Positions 49,391 to 59,099 of a stretch of 64,000 bases of DNA are shown here, in pieces. A program made the translations under genes and the position numbers. The stretch comes from Pedococcus dokdonensis (GTDB lineage: Bacteria > Actinomycetota > Actinomycetes > Actinomycetales > Dermatophilaceae). The notes under the pieces were generated by a model. It made no database searches. It had not been told where the DNA came from and saw only the letters and a list, made by a program, of their open reading frames with translations. Positions within the stretch are counted from its first letter, which is position 1. Every line of letters starts with the position of its first letter. The stretch covers positions 248,001 through 312,000 of the forward strand of contig NZ_LT629711.1 in assembly GCF_900104525.1 (NCBI RefSeq), written 5' to 3'.

Positions 49391-51169
49391 ATGGCTCGGG
49401 AGTTCAGCAAGGTCGGAGTGATCGGTCTCGGCACCATGGGTGCCGGCATCGTCGAGGTGTTCGCGCGCAACGGCATCGATGTCGTGGCCGTCGAGGTGGA
49501 CCAGGCGGCGGTGGACAAGGGCCGCGGGGTGCTGGAGCACTCCACCGGGCGCGCCGTCAGCCGCGGCAAGCTGAGCGAGGAGGAGCAGGCGGCGCTGCAC
49601 GCCCGCGTGCACTTCACCCCGAGCCTCGACGAGCTCGCCGACTGCCAGCTGGTCGTCGAGGCGGTGCCCGAACAGCTCGACCTCAAGAAGGAGCTCTTCG
49701 GCAAGCTCGACACGATCGTCGGGCCGGACGCAATCCTGGCCACCAACACCTCGTCGCTGTCCGTCACCGAGATCGCGGTCGCCACCGGCAACCCGAAGCG
49801 GGTCGTCGGCATGCACTTCTTCAACCCCGCCCCGGTCCTGCAGTTCGTCGAGGTCATCCGCACCGTCGTCACCGAGGACGAGGTGTTCGAGGACGTCAAG
49901 GCGCTCGCCCAGCAGCTCGGCAAGCAGCCGGTCATCGTCGGCGACAAGGCCGGCTTCATCGCCAACGCCCTCTTGTTCGGCTACCTCAACCACGCCGTCT
50001 CGATGTACGAGTCGCGCTACGCCAGTCGTGAGGACATCGACGCGGCAATGCGGCTCGGCTGCGGCTACCCGATGGGCCCGCTGGCGCTGATGGACCTGAT
50101 CGGTCTCGACACCGCCTACGAGATCCTCGACACGATGTACAAGCAGGGGCGCGACCGACTGCACGCGCCGAGCCCGGTCATCAAGCAGATGGTCAGCGCG
50201 GGGCTCAAGGGCCGCAAGAGCGGCCGCGGGTTCTACACCTACGCCGAGCCCGGCAGCAGCCAGGTCGTGGACGACGCCCTCACCCCGCGCCCCGCCGGCG
50301 AGGCCGCGGCCTCCCTGCGTGCGATCCGCACGGTCGGCGTCGTGGGCTCCGGCACGATGGCGACCGGCATCATCGAGGTCTTCGCCAAGGCCGGCCTCGA
50401 CGTCACCTACGTCACCCGCAGCCAGGCCAAGGTCGACGCCGTCACGTCAGGCGTCACCAAGTCGCTCGAGAAGGCCGTCCAGCGCGGCAAGCTCTCACAG
50501 GAGGACCGCGAGGCGGCGCTCGGCCACCTCACCGGCACCACCTCGCTGGACGCCCTCGCGACCGTCGACCTCGTGGTCGAGGCCGTGGTCGAGGACCTGG
50601 CCGTCAAGCGCGCGCTCTTCGAGAACCTCGACGAGATCTGCAAGCCCGGCGCGATCCTGGCGACCACCACCTCGTCGCTGCCCGTCGTCGACTGCGCCGC
50701 CGCCACGTCACGTCCCCAGGACGTCATCGGCATGCACTTCTTCAACCCCGCGCAGGTCATGCAGCTGGTCGAGGTGGTGCACACCGTCTCGACCGCGGCC
50801 GAGGTCGTCGCCACGGTGCAGGACCTCTGCGCCAAGGTCGGCAAGCACGCCGTGACCTGCGGCGACCGGTCGGGCTTCATCGTGAACGCGCTGCTCTTCC
50901 CCTACCTCAACGACGCGGTGAAGATGCTCAGTGCCAACTACGCCACGGCCGACGACATCGACACCGCGATGAAGACCGGCTGTGGCCTGCCGATGGGGCC
51001 GTTCGAGCTGCTCGACGTGGTCGGGAACGACGTCTCGCTGGCGATCCAGCGCGAGCTCTACCTCGAGTTCCGCGAGCCCGGGTTCGCACCCGCGCCGCTG
51101 TTGGAGCACATGGTCACCGCCGGCTACCTGGGCCGCAAGACCGGCCGCGGCTTCCGCACCTACGCCTGA
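49391..51169 (+). CDS. Tandem-duplicated 3-hydroxyacyl-CoA dehydrogenase
   Basis: 592 residues made of two full 3-hydroxybutyryl-CoA-dehydrogenase copies (about 1-290 and 308-592). Each has a Rossmann loop (VGVIGLGTMGAG; VGVVGSGTMATG), the GMHFFNP catalytic histidine motif and the C-terminal dimer domain (GYPMGPLALMDLIGLD; GLPMGPFELLDVVGND). The family with both copies is common in Actinobacteria. It can supply (S)-3-hydroxybutyryl-CoA/acetoacetyl-CoA conversion for the ethylmalonyl-CoA route. ATG 49391 gives the family N-terminus. Confidence 0.92.
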   Translation: MAREFSKVGVIGLGTMGAGIVEVFARNGIDVVAVEVDQAAVDKGRGVLEHSTGRAVSRGKLSEEEQAALHARVHFTPSLDELADCQLVVEAVPEQLDLKKELFGKLDTIVGPDAILATNTSSLSVTEIAVATGNPKRVVGMHFFNPAPVLQFVEVIRTVVTEDEVFEDVKALAQQLGKQPVIVGDKAGFIANALLFGYLNHAVSMYESRYASREDIDAAMRLGCGYPMGPLALMDLIGLDTAYEILDTMYKQGRDRLHAPSPVIKQMVSAGLKGRKSGRGFYTYAEPGSSQVVDDALTPRPAGEAAASLRAIRTVGVVGSGTMATGIIEVFAKAGLDVTYVTRSQAKVDAVTSGVTKSLEKAVQRGKLSQEDREAALGHLTGTTSLDALATVDLVVEAVVEDLAVKRALFENLDEICKPGAILATTTSSLPVVDCAAATSRPQDVIGMHFFNPAQVMQLVEVVHTVSTAAEVVATVQDLCAKVGKHAVTCGDRSGFIVNALLFPYLNDAVKMLSANYATADDIDTAMKTGCGLPMGPFELLDVVGNDVSLAIQRELYLEFREPGFAPAPLLEHMVTAGYLGRKTGRGFRTYA

Positions 51170-51181
51170 GACCATGGGCGC

Positions 51182-51481
51182 ATGCCCCGCGCCAACCGTC
51201 GTCGCCGTGACGACACCCCGCTGAACTTCGACCGCGCGGTCGGTGGCACCGCGCGGCGCGAGTCGTATGCCGGGGGCGAGTGGTTCGTGCGCCGCGTCAC
51301 CGGCAGCGGGGCGAGCCGCGCGTACCTGTGCCCCGGGTGCCAGCAGGACATCCCGGTCGGCACGCCCCACGTGGTCGCCTGGCCCGCCGACGGGATCGGC
51401 GGGCTCGACGAGCGCCGGCACTGGCACACCCCGTGCTGGGAGGCGCGCGAGCGACGCACCTCCCGCGGCTCCTACCGCTGA
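51182..51481 (+). CDS. Small cysteine-containing protein, possible zinc ribbon
   Basis: 99 residues, basic N-terminus (MPRANRRRRDDTPLNFDRA). CPGCQ at about 50-54 and HWHTPCW at about 80-86 could form a zinc site (Cys-Cys-His-Cys). Similar short proteins exist in other actinobacteria without assigned function. It starts 12 bases after the dehydrogenase and ends in a GCTGACT repeat. Confidence 0.75.
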   Translation: MPRANRRRRDDTPLNFDRAVGGTARRESYAGGEWFVRRVTGSGASRAYLCPGCQQDIPVGTPHVVAWPADGIGGLDERRHWHTPCWEARERRTSRGSYR

Positions 51482-51498
51482 CTGCTGACTGCTGACTG
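51478..51498 (+). repeat. Three GCTGACT-type heptamers giving stops in all frames
   Basis: CTGACTG is repeated three times in phase of seven bases, placing TGA at 51479, 51486 and 51493, one in each frame. It overlaps the stop codon of the preceding small gene. Confidence 0.85.
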
Positions 51499-51540
51499 TT
51501 GGCGTCCCTCGCCACGACGTGGCGTGGTCTCCGCGGACCG

Positions 51541-52881
51541 TCAGTGGCGGCGCTGGCGGGGGATGAGCACCTCTTCGTAGAGGAGGAGCAGGCCCGCGGC
51601 GACCGGGATGGCGAGGAGGGCGCCGAGCACCCCCAGCAGGGTGCCGCCGGCGAGGGCGGCGACGACGGTGACCGCGCCGGGCACCGAGACGGTGCGCTGC
51701 ATGATCCGCGGCGCCACGACGTAGTTCTCGAGCTGCTGGTAGATCACGTAGTAGATGAGGGCGATGATCGCCTTCTTCGGCTCGTCGAAGATCGCGACCA
51801 GGCACACGAGCGCCGCCCCGATCGTCGCACCCACCATGGGGATGAGGCCGAGGAAGCCGACGGCGACAGCGAGCACCGCGGCATACGGGATGCCGACGAT
51901 CATCATCATGATCCACGAGCAGATGGCGTTGATCGTCGCCACGGCGACCTGGCCGATGGCGTAGGAGCCGGTGCGCCGCATGATCTCCTCGGACAGCGAC
52001 TCGACGCGAGGGCGGCGCGAGGCGGGCACCATGGCGTAGGCGGCCTGCTTGACCCGCGGGAGGGATGCGAGCAGGAACAGCGTCAGCACGAGCACGGTGA
52101 AAGCCTGGAAGATCCCGCCGATGACCGCGGCACCCACGCCGAGGACGCCGCCGAAGACCTGCCCGACGAAGGAGCCGTCGCTGATCCGCTTGGTGAACTC
52201 CGCCTGGATCTTGTCGACCACGTCGTAGTGCTGGTCGAGGTCCTTGACGAAGCGGCTGCCCAAGATCTGGTCGAGGTAGTCGGGCGCCTTCTGGGCCAGG
52301 TCGGTGCCTTGCGAGATGACCGGCGGCACGACGACCAGCCCGAGCAGCGTGAAGACCGCCACGACCCCGGCGAAGACCAGCGCGACGGCCCCGCCGCGGC
52401 GCAGGCCCTGCCGGGTCAGGAACTCGACGAGCGGGTTGAGCGTGAGGGCCAGGAAGAAGGCGACGACGACCAGGGTGAGGACCGTGGTCAGCCGCCCGAG
52501 CGTGTTCCAGAGCAGCAGCGCCGCCAGCACCCCGATGGCGCCGACGAAGCCCACGTAGAAGGGCGACTGGCGGTTGAGGGGACGACCGGCTCGACCGTAC
52601 CGGCGGCCGTCGTCGGACGAGTCGCTGCCGGAGCCGACCCGGTCGGGGCCGTCGTCGGGGCGGTGTCCCTCGGAGCCCGGGTTCGTCGCCAGCGCTTCAC
52701 CAGCCTGCTCGCCGGGCTCGTCGCCGTCGCCGTCGCCGGCGGTGCGTCGGGAGGGCAGCAGGTCGGACAGCAGCTCACCCAGCTCGCTGCTGTGCTCGCG
52801 CTGCTGGTGGGGGTGGTTGCTGGCGTCCAGCGCGTCCCGCTGGGTGCGCCGGAACTCTCTCCACCGGTCGAGCACTGACAT
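51541..52881 (-). CDS. AI-2E family transporter
   Basis: 446 residues. An N-terminal hydrophilic region of about 100 residues rich in Asp, Gly and Glu is followed by seven to eight membrane helices (YVGFVGAIGVLAALLLW ... GTLLGVLGALLAIPVAAGLLLLY) and the family core MMMMIVGIPYAAVLAVAVGFLGLIPMVG. Members export varied small molecules or act as Na+/H+ antiporters; a role in autoinducer-2 export is not proven for most. ATG 52881. Confidence 0.88.
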   Translation of the reverse strand: MSVLDRWREFRRTQRDALDASNHPHQQREHSSELGELLSDLLPSRRTAGDGDGDEPGEQAGEALATNPGSEGHRPDDGPDRVGSGSDSSDDGRRYGRAGRPLNRQSPFYVGFVGAIGVLAALLLWNTLGRLTTVLTLVVVAFFLALTLNPLVEFLTRQGLRRGGAVALVFAGVVAVFTLLGLVVVPPVISQGTDLAQKAPDYLDQILGSRFVKDLDQHYDVVDKIQAEFTKRISDGSFVGQVFGGVLGVGAAVIGGIFQAFTVLVLTLFLLASLPRVKQAAYAMVPASRRPRVESLSEEIMRRTGSYAIGQVAVATINAICSWIMMMIVGIPYAAVLAVAVGFLGLIPMVGATIGAALVCLVAIFDEPKKAIIALIYYVIYQQLENYVVAPRIMQRTVSVPGAVTVVAALAGGTLLGVLGALLAIPVAAGLLLLYEEVLIPRQRRH

Positions 52882-52924
52882 GCGACGACCCTATGGCACC
52901 AGAGGGTGCTCAGCCCGTGAAGGC

Positions 52925-52973
52925 GCAGGTCAGGCGTTGCGCCAGCGGCAGGTCAGGCAGGTCAGGCGTTGCG
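52925..52973. repeat. Duplicated 3' end of ccr
   Basis: GCAGGTCAGGCGTTGCG occurs at 52925-52941 and again, 32 bases on, at 52957-52973, where it contains the ccr stop codon. A third partial copy lies between. It looks like a small tandem duplication of the gene end. Confidence 0.8.
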
Positions 52974-54302
52974 GAAGCGGTTGATCTGCGACAGCAGTCC
53001 GGCGCGCTTGTCCTCGTCCGTCACACCCAGGCCGACCTCCGGCGCGAGGGTCAGCACGCCGACCTTGCCCTGGTGGGCGTTGCGGTGAACGTCGAGGGCG
53101 GCCTGGCCCACCTCGTCCATCGCGTAGGTCTTGGAGAGGGTCGGCTGGATGAGGCCGCGGTTGATCAGCTCGTTGGCCTCCCATGCCTCGCGGTAGTTCG
53201 CGAAGTGGCTGGAGACGATCCGCTTGAGGTTCATCCACAGGTAGCGGTTGTCGTACTCGTGCAGGTAGCCGGAGGTCGAGGCGCAGGTCACGATCGTGCC
53301 GCCCTTGCGCGCCACGTAGACGCTGGCGCCGAAGGTCTCCCGGCCGGGGTGCTCGAACACGATGTCGACGTCGTAGCCACCGGTCAGCTCGCGGATCTTC
53401 TTGCCGAGCCGCTGCCACTCGCGGGGGTCCTGCGCGGTGTTGTCGTCGTTCCAGAAGCGGTAGCCCTCGGCGCTGCGGTCGATGATCAGCTCGGCGCCCA
53501 TGTCGCGGCAGATCTCGGCCTTCTCGGGGGAGGAGACGACGCAGATCGGCGTGGCGCCGCCCGCGAGCGCCATCTGGGTCGCGTAGGACCCGAGGCCGCC
53601 GGAGGCGCCCCAGATGAGGACGCGGTCGCCGAGCTTCATGGCCGCACCGTTCTTGGACACCAGCTGCCGGTATGCCGTGCTGTTCACCAGCCCGGGCGAG
53701 GCCGCCTCCTCCCACGACAGGTGCGCGGGCTTGGGCATCAGCTGGTTGGACTTCACGATGGCCAGCTCGGCGAGGCCGCCGAAGTTGGTCTCGAAGCCCC
53801 AGATCCGCTGCTGCGGGTCGAGCATCGTGTCGTTGTGGCCCTCGGCGTCCTCGAGCTCGACCGAGAGGCAGTGCGCCACGACCTCCTGGCCGGGCGTCCA
53901 CTTCGTCACACCGGGACCGGTGCGGAGCACGACGCCGGCGAGGTCGGACCCGACCACGTGGTAGGGCAGGTCGTGCCGCTTGGCGAACTCGGAGGTGCGG
54001 CCGTAGCGCTCCAGGAAGCCGAACGTCGAGACCGGCTCGAAGATGGAGGTCCAGACGGTGTTGTAGTTGATCGCGCTGGCCATCACGGCGACCAGGGCCT
54101 CGCCCGGTGCGAGCTCCGGGACCGGCACCTCGTCCACGTGCAAGGACTTGCGGGGGTCCTTGTCCTTGCTGTCCAGGCCCTCGAACATCCCCACCTCGTC
54201 CTTGTGCACCGTCACGGCGCGGTAGGTCTCGGGGATGGACAACCCGGCATACGTCTCACGGGTGCGGTCCCCGGAGAGGATGGCGTCGCGGATTTCCTTC
54301 AT
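52962..54302 (-). CDS. ccrA: Crotonyl-CoA carboxylase/reductase
   Basis: 446-residue MDR-family enzyme that reduces crotonyl-CoA with NADPH while fixing CO2, yielding ethylmalonyl-CoA. The CO2-holding residues known from the Kitasatospora enzyme are present: Asn81 (INYNTVW), Phe170-Glu171 (WGFETNFGG) and His366 (SSHFANY). NADP fold: WGASGGLGSYATQMA. Key enzyme of the ethylmalonyl-CoA pathway and supplier of polyketide extenders in relatives. A nested palindrome lies 80-100 bases upstream of its ATG. Confidence 0.95.
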   Translation of the reverse strand: MKEIRDAILSGDRTRETYAGLSIPETYRAVTVHKDEVGMFEGLDSKDKDPRKSLHVDEVPVPELAPGEALVAVMASAINYNTVWTSIFEPVSTFGFLERYGRTSEFAKRHDLPYHVVGSDLAGVVLRTGPGVTKWTPGQEVVAHCLSVELEDAEGHNDTMLDPQQRIWGFETNFGGLAELAIVKSNQLMPKPAHLSWEEAASPGLVNSTAYRQLVSKNGAAMKLGDRVLIWGASGGLGSYATQMALAGGATPICVVSSPEKAEICRDMGAELIIDRSAEGYRFWNDDNTAQDPREWQRLGKKIRELTGGYDVDIVFEHPGRETFGASVYVARKGGTIVTCASTSGYLHEYDNRYLWMNLKRIVSSHFANYREAWEANELINRGLIQPTLSKTYAMDEVGQAALDVHRNAHQGKVGVLTLAPEVGLGVTDEDKRAGLLSQINRFRNA

Positions 54303-54374
54303 CGGTTGTGGCTCCTCGGCGTCGTCGGCACGGCTGCAGCCGAAACTACTGCTGGGTAAGGCGATCCGGTCGCA

Positions 54375-54409
54375 GGTGAGACTCCGGTCACGCGGTGACC
54401 TACCTCACC
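54375..54409. promoter_or_regulatory. Nested palindrome upstream of ccrA
   Basis: GGTCAC-GCG-GTGACC (54386-54400) is enclosed by GGTGAG (54375-54380) and CTCACC (54404-54409), centred within one base of each other. The element lies in the 175-base gap between ccrA and the epimerase gene (both minus). A TetR-type regulator would be a natural ligand. Confidence 0.55.
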
Positions 54410-54477
54410 CGCGCCCGTGGTCGCCACCGTCGCGCACCACCGGTATGCCGTGCGGCCGGACGGCGTGTGCCGGGTGC

Positions 54478-54918
54478 TCAGTGCGTCTCGTGGGCGGGCT
54501 GGACCAGCTCGACGAGGATGCCGCCGGCGTCCTTGGGGTGGATGAAGTTGACGCGGGAGTTGGAGGTGCCCCGCCGCGGCTCGTCGTAGAGCAGGCGCAG
54601 GCCGTGGTCGCGGAGCACCTGGCTGACGGCTTCGACGTCCTCGACCCGGTAGGCAACCTGCTGCACGCCCGGTCCGGAGCGGTCGAGGAACTTGGCGATG
54701 GTCGACTCGGGGGACAGGGGTGCGAGCAGCTGGATGTGCGACCCGCTGCCGCCCACGGCCATCATCGCCTCGCGCACGCCCTGCTCCTCGTTGACCTCCT
54801 CGTGGGCCAGCGCCATGCCGTAGGTGTCCCGGTAGAAGGCGATCGCCTCGTCGAGGTCACGGACCGCGACGCCCACGTGGTCGATGGCGGAGAAGAGTTC
54901 GGTCGGGAGGTGGCTCAT
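54478..54918 (-). CDS. mce: Methylmalonyl/ethylmalonyl-CoA epimerase
   Basis: 146-residue vicinal-oxygen-chelate enzyme. FSAIDHVGVAVRDLDEAIAFYRDTYG and EEVNEEQGVREAMM are diagnostic. Metal ligands visible: His14, Gln63 and Glu137; the usual third-strand His (HHIAF) is replaced by Gln87 in GVQQVAY. It equilibrates the 2R and 2S acyl-CoA epimers made by Ccr and needed by the mutases. ATG 54918 chosen for the family N-terminus. Confidence 0.9.
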   Translation of the reverse strand: MSHLPTELFSAIDHVGVAVRDLDEAIAFYRDTYGMALAHEEVNEEQGVREAMMAVGGSGSHIQLLAPLSPESTIAKFLDRSGPGVQQVAYRVEDVEAVSQVLRDHGLRLLYDEPRRGTSNSRVNFIHPKDAGGILVELVQPAHETH

Positions 54919-55019
54919 GGCCACCACCGTAGGCACGCAGCGGCGGCCCCGACAGGGGGAGAGCATGTGGTGCTGCCCACCCAGCGGGGGCCGCGGCGGT
55001 GGCCCCTAGACTGGCGCCC

Positions 55020-55316
55020 ATGTCCGCACTGTCCAGGGACGACGTCGCGCACCTCGCCGGCCTCGCCCGCATCGACCTGTCCGACGTGGAGCTCGACCGC
55101 ATGGTCGGCGAGCTGGGCGTCATCCTCGAGTCCGTCGCCAAGGTCCAGGAGGTCGCTGCCGACGACATCGAGCCGATGTCGCACCCGCTCCCGCTGACCA
55201 ACGTCACCCGGCCCGACGAGGTCCGGCCCTCCCTCGGGGCCGAGGCGGCCCTGGCCGGCGCCCCGGAGCAGGAGCAGCAGCGCTTCTCCGTCCCGCGCAT
55301 CCTCGACGAGGACTGA
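55020..55316 (+). CDS. gatC: Asp/Glu-tRNA amidotransferase subunit C
   Basis: 98-residue small subunit that wraps around GatA and GatB. ALSRDDVAHLAGLARIDLSDVELDRM and the C-terminal RFSVPRILDED are typical. First gene of gatCAB, which converts Glu-tRNA-Gln (and Asp-tRNA-Asn) into the amidated forms in organisms without a full set of synthetases. ATG 55020 selected over an in-frame start seven codons upstream. Confidence 0.94.
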   Translation: MSALSRDDVAHLAGLARIDLSDVELDRMVGELGVILESVAKVQEVAADDIEPMSHPLPLTNVTRPDEVRPSLGAEAALAGAPEQEQQRFSVPRILDED

Positions 55317-55399
55317 GCAGGCGCGCTCCGCGCGCCGCCCGTGACAGAACCCCCGCGCCACCACCCTGCGCCAGAACCTGAGACCAAGGATCACCACTC

Positions 55400-56917
55400 G
55401 TGAGCACCGACATCACCCGCTCCAGCGCTGCCGAGCTGGCGCACGCCCTCGACTCCCGTGAGCTCAGCTCCGTCGAGGTCGTCCAGGCACACCTCGACCG
55501 GATCGCCGCCGTCGACGCCGACGTGCACGCCTTCCTCCACGTCGACGGCGAGGGCGCGCTGGCCGCAGCCCGCTCGGTCGACGAGCGCCGCGCAGCGGGG
55601 GAGGAGCTGCACGTCCTCGCCGGCGTGCCGATCGCGGTCAAGGACGTGATGGCCACCCAGGGCCTCCCGACGACCTGCGGCTCGAAGATCCTCGAGGGCT
55701 GGATCCCGCCCTACGACGCGACACTGGTGACCCGGCTCCGCGCCGCCGGCATGCCGATCCTCGGCAAGACCAACATGGACGAGTTCGCGATGGGCTCCTC
55801 CACCGAGCACTCGGCCTACGGCCCCACGCACAACCCCTGGGACCTCACCCGCATCCCCGGCGGGTCGGGAGGTGGCTCCTCGGCCGTCGTCGCGGCATAC
55901 GAGGCGCCGCTGGCCATCGGCACGGACACCGGCGGCTCGATCCGCCAGCCGGCCGCCGTCACCGGCACGGTCGGCGTCAAGCCGACCTACGGCGGGGTCT
56001 CCCGCTACGGCCTCGTGGCGCTGGCCTCCAGCCTCGACCAGGCCGGCCCGTGCACCCGCACCGTCCTCGACGCGGCCCTGCTCCACTCCGTCATCGGTGG
56101 CTTCGACCCGATGGACTCTACGTCGATCGACGCGCCGGTGCCGCCGGTCGTCGAGGCGGCCCGCCGGGCCGACGTCAAGGGACTCAAGGTCGGCGTCATC
56201 AAGGAGCTCGGTGGCGAGGGCTACCAGGCGGGGGTGCGGGCGCGCTTCGACGAGTCGGTGGCCCTGCTCCAGGAGGCGGGCGCCGAGGTCGTCGAGGTCT
56301 CCTGCCCGAGCTTCGACTACGCGCTCGCGGCCTACTACCTGATCCTCCCGAGCGAGGCGTCGTCCAACCTCGCCAAGTTCGACGCCATGCGCTACGGCCT
56401 CCGCGTGCTGCCCGAGGGGGTCGACGACCCGAGCGCCGAGCAGGTCATGGCGGCCACCCGCGACGCGGGTTTCGGCGACGAGGTGAAGCGCCGCATCATC
56501 CTGGGCACCTACGCGCTGTCCAGCGGCTACTACGACGCCTACTACGGCCAGGCCCAGAAGGTGCGTCGCCTGATCGCGAACGACTTCGCCAAGGCGTTCG
56601 ACCAGGTCGACGTCCTGGTCAGCCCGACCTCGCCCACCACCGCGTTCCGGATGGGCGACAAGCTCGACGACCCGATGTCGATGTACCTCCAGGACGTCGC
56701 GACGATCCCCGCGAACCTCGCCGGGGTGCCGGGCATGTCCCTGCCCAGCGGCCTCGCCGACGAGGACGGCCTCCCCACCGGCATCCAGATCCTGGCGCCG
56801 GCCACGCAGGACCAGCGCCTCTACGGAGTCGGTGCGGCGCTCGAGAGGATGCTGCTGGACCGATGGGGTGCGCCGCTGCTGGCCAAGGCCCCCGAGCTGA
56901 CCGCGAAGGGAGCCTGA
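55400..56917 (+). CDS. gatA: Asp/Glu-tRNA amidotransferase subunit A
   Basis: 505-residue amidase-signature glutaminase releasing ammonia for GatB. The Ser-cisSer-Lys triad is evident: Lys81 (IAVKDVM), Ser156 (PGGSGGGSS) and Ser180 ([12 protein letters not shown]). GTG 55400 follows CCAAGGATC. Two bases separate its stop from gatB. Confidence 0.96.
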   Translation: MSTDITRSSAAELAHALDSRELSSVEVVQAHLDRIAAVDADVHAFLHVDGEGALAAARSVDERRAAGEELHVLAGVPIAVKDVMATQGLPTTCGSKILEGWIPPYDATLVTRLRAAGMPILGKTNMDEFAMGSSTEHSAYGPTHNPWDLTRIPGGSGGGSSAVVAAYEAPLAIGTDTGGSIRQPAAVTGTVGVKPTYGGVSRYGLVALASSLDQAGPCTRTVLDAALLHSVIGGFDPMDSTSIDAPVPPVVEAARRADVKGLKVGVIKELGGEGYQAGVRARFDESVALLQEAGAEVVEVSCPSFDYALAAYYLILPSEASSNLAKFDAMRYGLRVLPEGVDDPSAEQVMAATRDAGFGDEVKRRIILGTYALSSGYYDAYYGQAQKVRRLIANDFAKAFDQVDVLVSPTSPTTAFRMGDKLDDPMSMYLQDVATIPANLAGVPGMSLPSGLADEDGLPTGIQILAPATQDQRLYGVGAALERMLLDRWGAPLLAKAPELTAKGA

Positions 56918-56919
56918 CC

Positions 56920-58449
56920 ATGTCCACCACCATCGCCGAAGAGATCGTCGACTACGACGAGGCGCTCGAGCGCTACGACCCCGTGATGGGTCTCGAGGTG
57001 CACGTCGAGCTCAACACCGCGACCAAGATGTTCTGTGGCTGCGCGACCGGGTTCGGCGCCGAGCCGAACACCCAGGTCTGCCCGGTCTGCCTCGGCCTGC
57101 CCGGCGCCCTGCCGGTGGTCAACGAGAAGGCCGTCGAGTCCGCGATCCGGATCGGCCTCGCGCTGAACTGCGAGATCGCCGAGTGGTGCCGGTTCGCCCG
57201 GAAGAACTACTTCTACCCGGACATGCCGAAGAACTTCCAGACCTCGCAGTACGACGAGCCGATCGCCTTCGAGGGCCACCTCGACGTCGAGCTCGAGGAC
57301 GGGACCACCTACCGGGTCGAGATCGAGCGCGCCCACATGGAGGAGGACACCGGCAAGTCGCTGCACATCGGCGGCGCGACCGGCCGCATCCACGGCGCCG
57401 ACCACTCGCTGGTCGACTACAACCGCGCCGGGATCCCGCTCATCGAGATCGTCACCAAGCCACTGACCGGTGCGGGTGCGCGGGCGCCCGAGGTGGCGCG
57501 CGCCTACGTCGGTGCGCTGCGCGAGCTGTTGCGCGCCCTCGGGGTGTCCGACGTGAAGATGGAGCAGGGCTCGCTGCGCTGCGACGCCAACGTGTCGCTG
57601 CGTCCGCGGGCCACCAGCGGTCAGTCGCAGGACGACGTGCCGCTCGGCACCCGCACCGAGACCAAGAACGTGAACTCGCTGCGCAGCGTCGAGCGGGCGG
57701 TCCGCTACGAGATCACCCGCCACGCGGCGATCCTCGACAAGGGCGAGAAGATCACCCAGGAGACGCGGCACTGGCACGAGGACACCGGCGTCACCACGAG
57801 TGGTCGCGAGAAGTCCGACGCCGAGGACTACCGCTACTTCCCGGAGCCCGACCTGGTGCCGGTCGCACCGACCCGCGAGACCGTCGCATCGCTGCGTGGC
57901 ACCCTGCCCGAGCCTCCTGGTGAGCGTCGTCGGCGGCTCCAGAACGACTGGGGTTACAGCGATCTCGAGATGCGTGACGTGATGAACGCCGGCGCGGTCG
58001 AGCTCATCGAGGAGACCGTCGCGGCAGGTGCCACGCCGGCCGGCGCACGCAAGTGGTGGACCGGCGAGCTGGCCCGCCGCGCGAACGCCGAGGGCAAGGG
58101 CGTCGAGGAGTTCGGTGTCACGCCGGCCCACATCGCCGAGCTCGACGGGCTGGTCCGTGCCGGCCGGCTCAACGACTCGATGGCGCGCCAGGTGCTCGAC
58201 GGCGTGATCGCCGGCGAGGGTGCCCCGAGCGAGGTCGCGGACGCCCGTGGCCTCGAGCTGGTGCAGGACGACGGAGCGCTGGAGGCGGCGGTCGACACCG
58301 TCATCGCGGCCAACGCCGACGTCGCCCAGAAGGTGCGCGACGGCAAGGTGCAGGCTGCTGGTGCGCTCATCGGCCAGGTGATGAAGGAGATGAAGGGTCA
58401 GGCCGACGCGGGCAAGGTGCGCGAGCTGATCCTCGCCAAGCTCACCTAG
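56920..58449 (+). CDS. gatB: Asp/Glu-tRNA amidotransferase subunit B
   Basis: 509-residue kinase/amidator subunit. Zinc site FCGCATGF...CPVCLG (Cys39, Cys41, Cys54, Cys57), [17 protein letters not shown] and [16 protein letters not shown] belong to the catalytic cradle; the C-terminal helical and YqeY-like domain binds tRNA ([20 protein letters not shown]). ATG 56920. Its TAG overlaps the convergent DUF937 stop within CTAG. Confidence 0.96.
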   Translation: MSTTIAEEIVDYDEALERYDPVMGLEVHVELNTATKMFCGCATGFGAEPNTQVCPVCLGLPGALPVVNEKAVESAIRIGLALNCEIAEWCRFARKNYFYPDMPKNFQTSQYDEPIAFEGHLDVELEDGTTYRVEIERAHMEEDTGKSLHIGGATGRIHGADHSLVDYNRAGIPLIEIVTKPLTGAGARAPEVARAYVGALRELLRALGVSDVKMEQGSLRCDANVSLRPRATSGQSQDDVPLGTRTETKNVNSLRSVERAVRYEITRHAAILDKGEKITQETRHWHEDTGVTTSGREKSDAEDYRYFPEPDLVPVAPTRETVASLRGTLPEPPGERRRRLQNDWGYSDLEMRDVMNAGAVELIEETVAAGATPAGARKWWTGELARRANAEGKGVEEFGVTPAHIAELDGLVRAGRLNDSMARQVLDGVIAGEGAPSEVADARGLELVQDDGALEAAVDTVIAANADVAQKVRDGKVQAAGALIGQVMKEMKGQADAGKVRELILAKLT

Positions 58450-59018
58450 CGGCGGCCGCCGCCCAGGAGGCCGCCGAGGACGTCGGTGATGATCGAGCCG
58501 GTGTCGACGCCTCCTGACTGGGTGCCCTTCGTGGCGCCTCCCAGGACCTGGCCGAGGATGTCGCCGAGGCCACCGCCCGGGGAGGCGCCGGCGCCGGTCT
58601 GGGTGGCGTCGGCCGCGCCACCGAGGACCTTCTTGGCCAGCCAGGAGAGCACGATCGGCGCCAGGATCGGGATCAGCTTGGCCAGCAGTCCCTTGCCGGC
58701 AGAGCCGCCGACGCCCCCGAGCTGGTTGACCACCTGGTCGCGGTTGTCGCCGAAGATGTGCTGGGCGATCTTGTCGCCCTCGCCCTCGTCGACCTGGTCG
58801 AGGTCGACGCCGCCCTCGACCAGCCCTGGGTCGTGCTGCCCGAGCGCCTCGGCGAGCGACGCTGCACCGGCCGGGTCGGCCGCGTTGGCGTCGAGACCAC
58901 CGAGCAGGGCGGGGAGCGCGGTCCGCGCCGCCTGCTCGACCTCGGCCGGGTCGGCTCCCACCCGCTGCGCGAGCTGCCCGAGGTCGACCTGCGACAGGAT
59001 CTCGTCCACTGCTGACAT
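58446..59018 (-). CDS. DUF937 family protein
   Basis: 190 residues. Alpha-helical N-terminal DUF937 ([42 protein letters not shown]), a hydrophobic helix ([23 protein letters not shown]) and a Gly-rich C-terminus ([12 protein letters not shown]...LLGGGRR). Function unknown; the N-terminal domain resembles YidB-like proteins. ATG 59018 follows GAAGGGGG. Confidence 0.85.
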   Translation of the reverse strand: MSAVDEILSQVDLGQLAQRVGADPAEVEQAARTALPALLGGLDANAADPAGAASLAEALGQHDPGLVEGGVDLDQVDEGEGDKIAQHIFGDNRDQVVNQLGGVGGSAGKGLLAKLIPILAPIVLSWLAKKVLGGAADATQTGAGASPGGGLGDILGQVLGGATKGTQSGGVDTGSIITDVLGGLLGGGRR

Positions 59019-59099
59019 GCTGCCCCCTTCAGAGGTGGCCGGCCGTCGTTGGCCCAGCCCTGCGGTCAACGTACCGCCGGAACCGCGCCCTGGGCAGGT

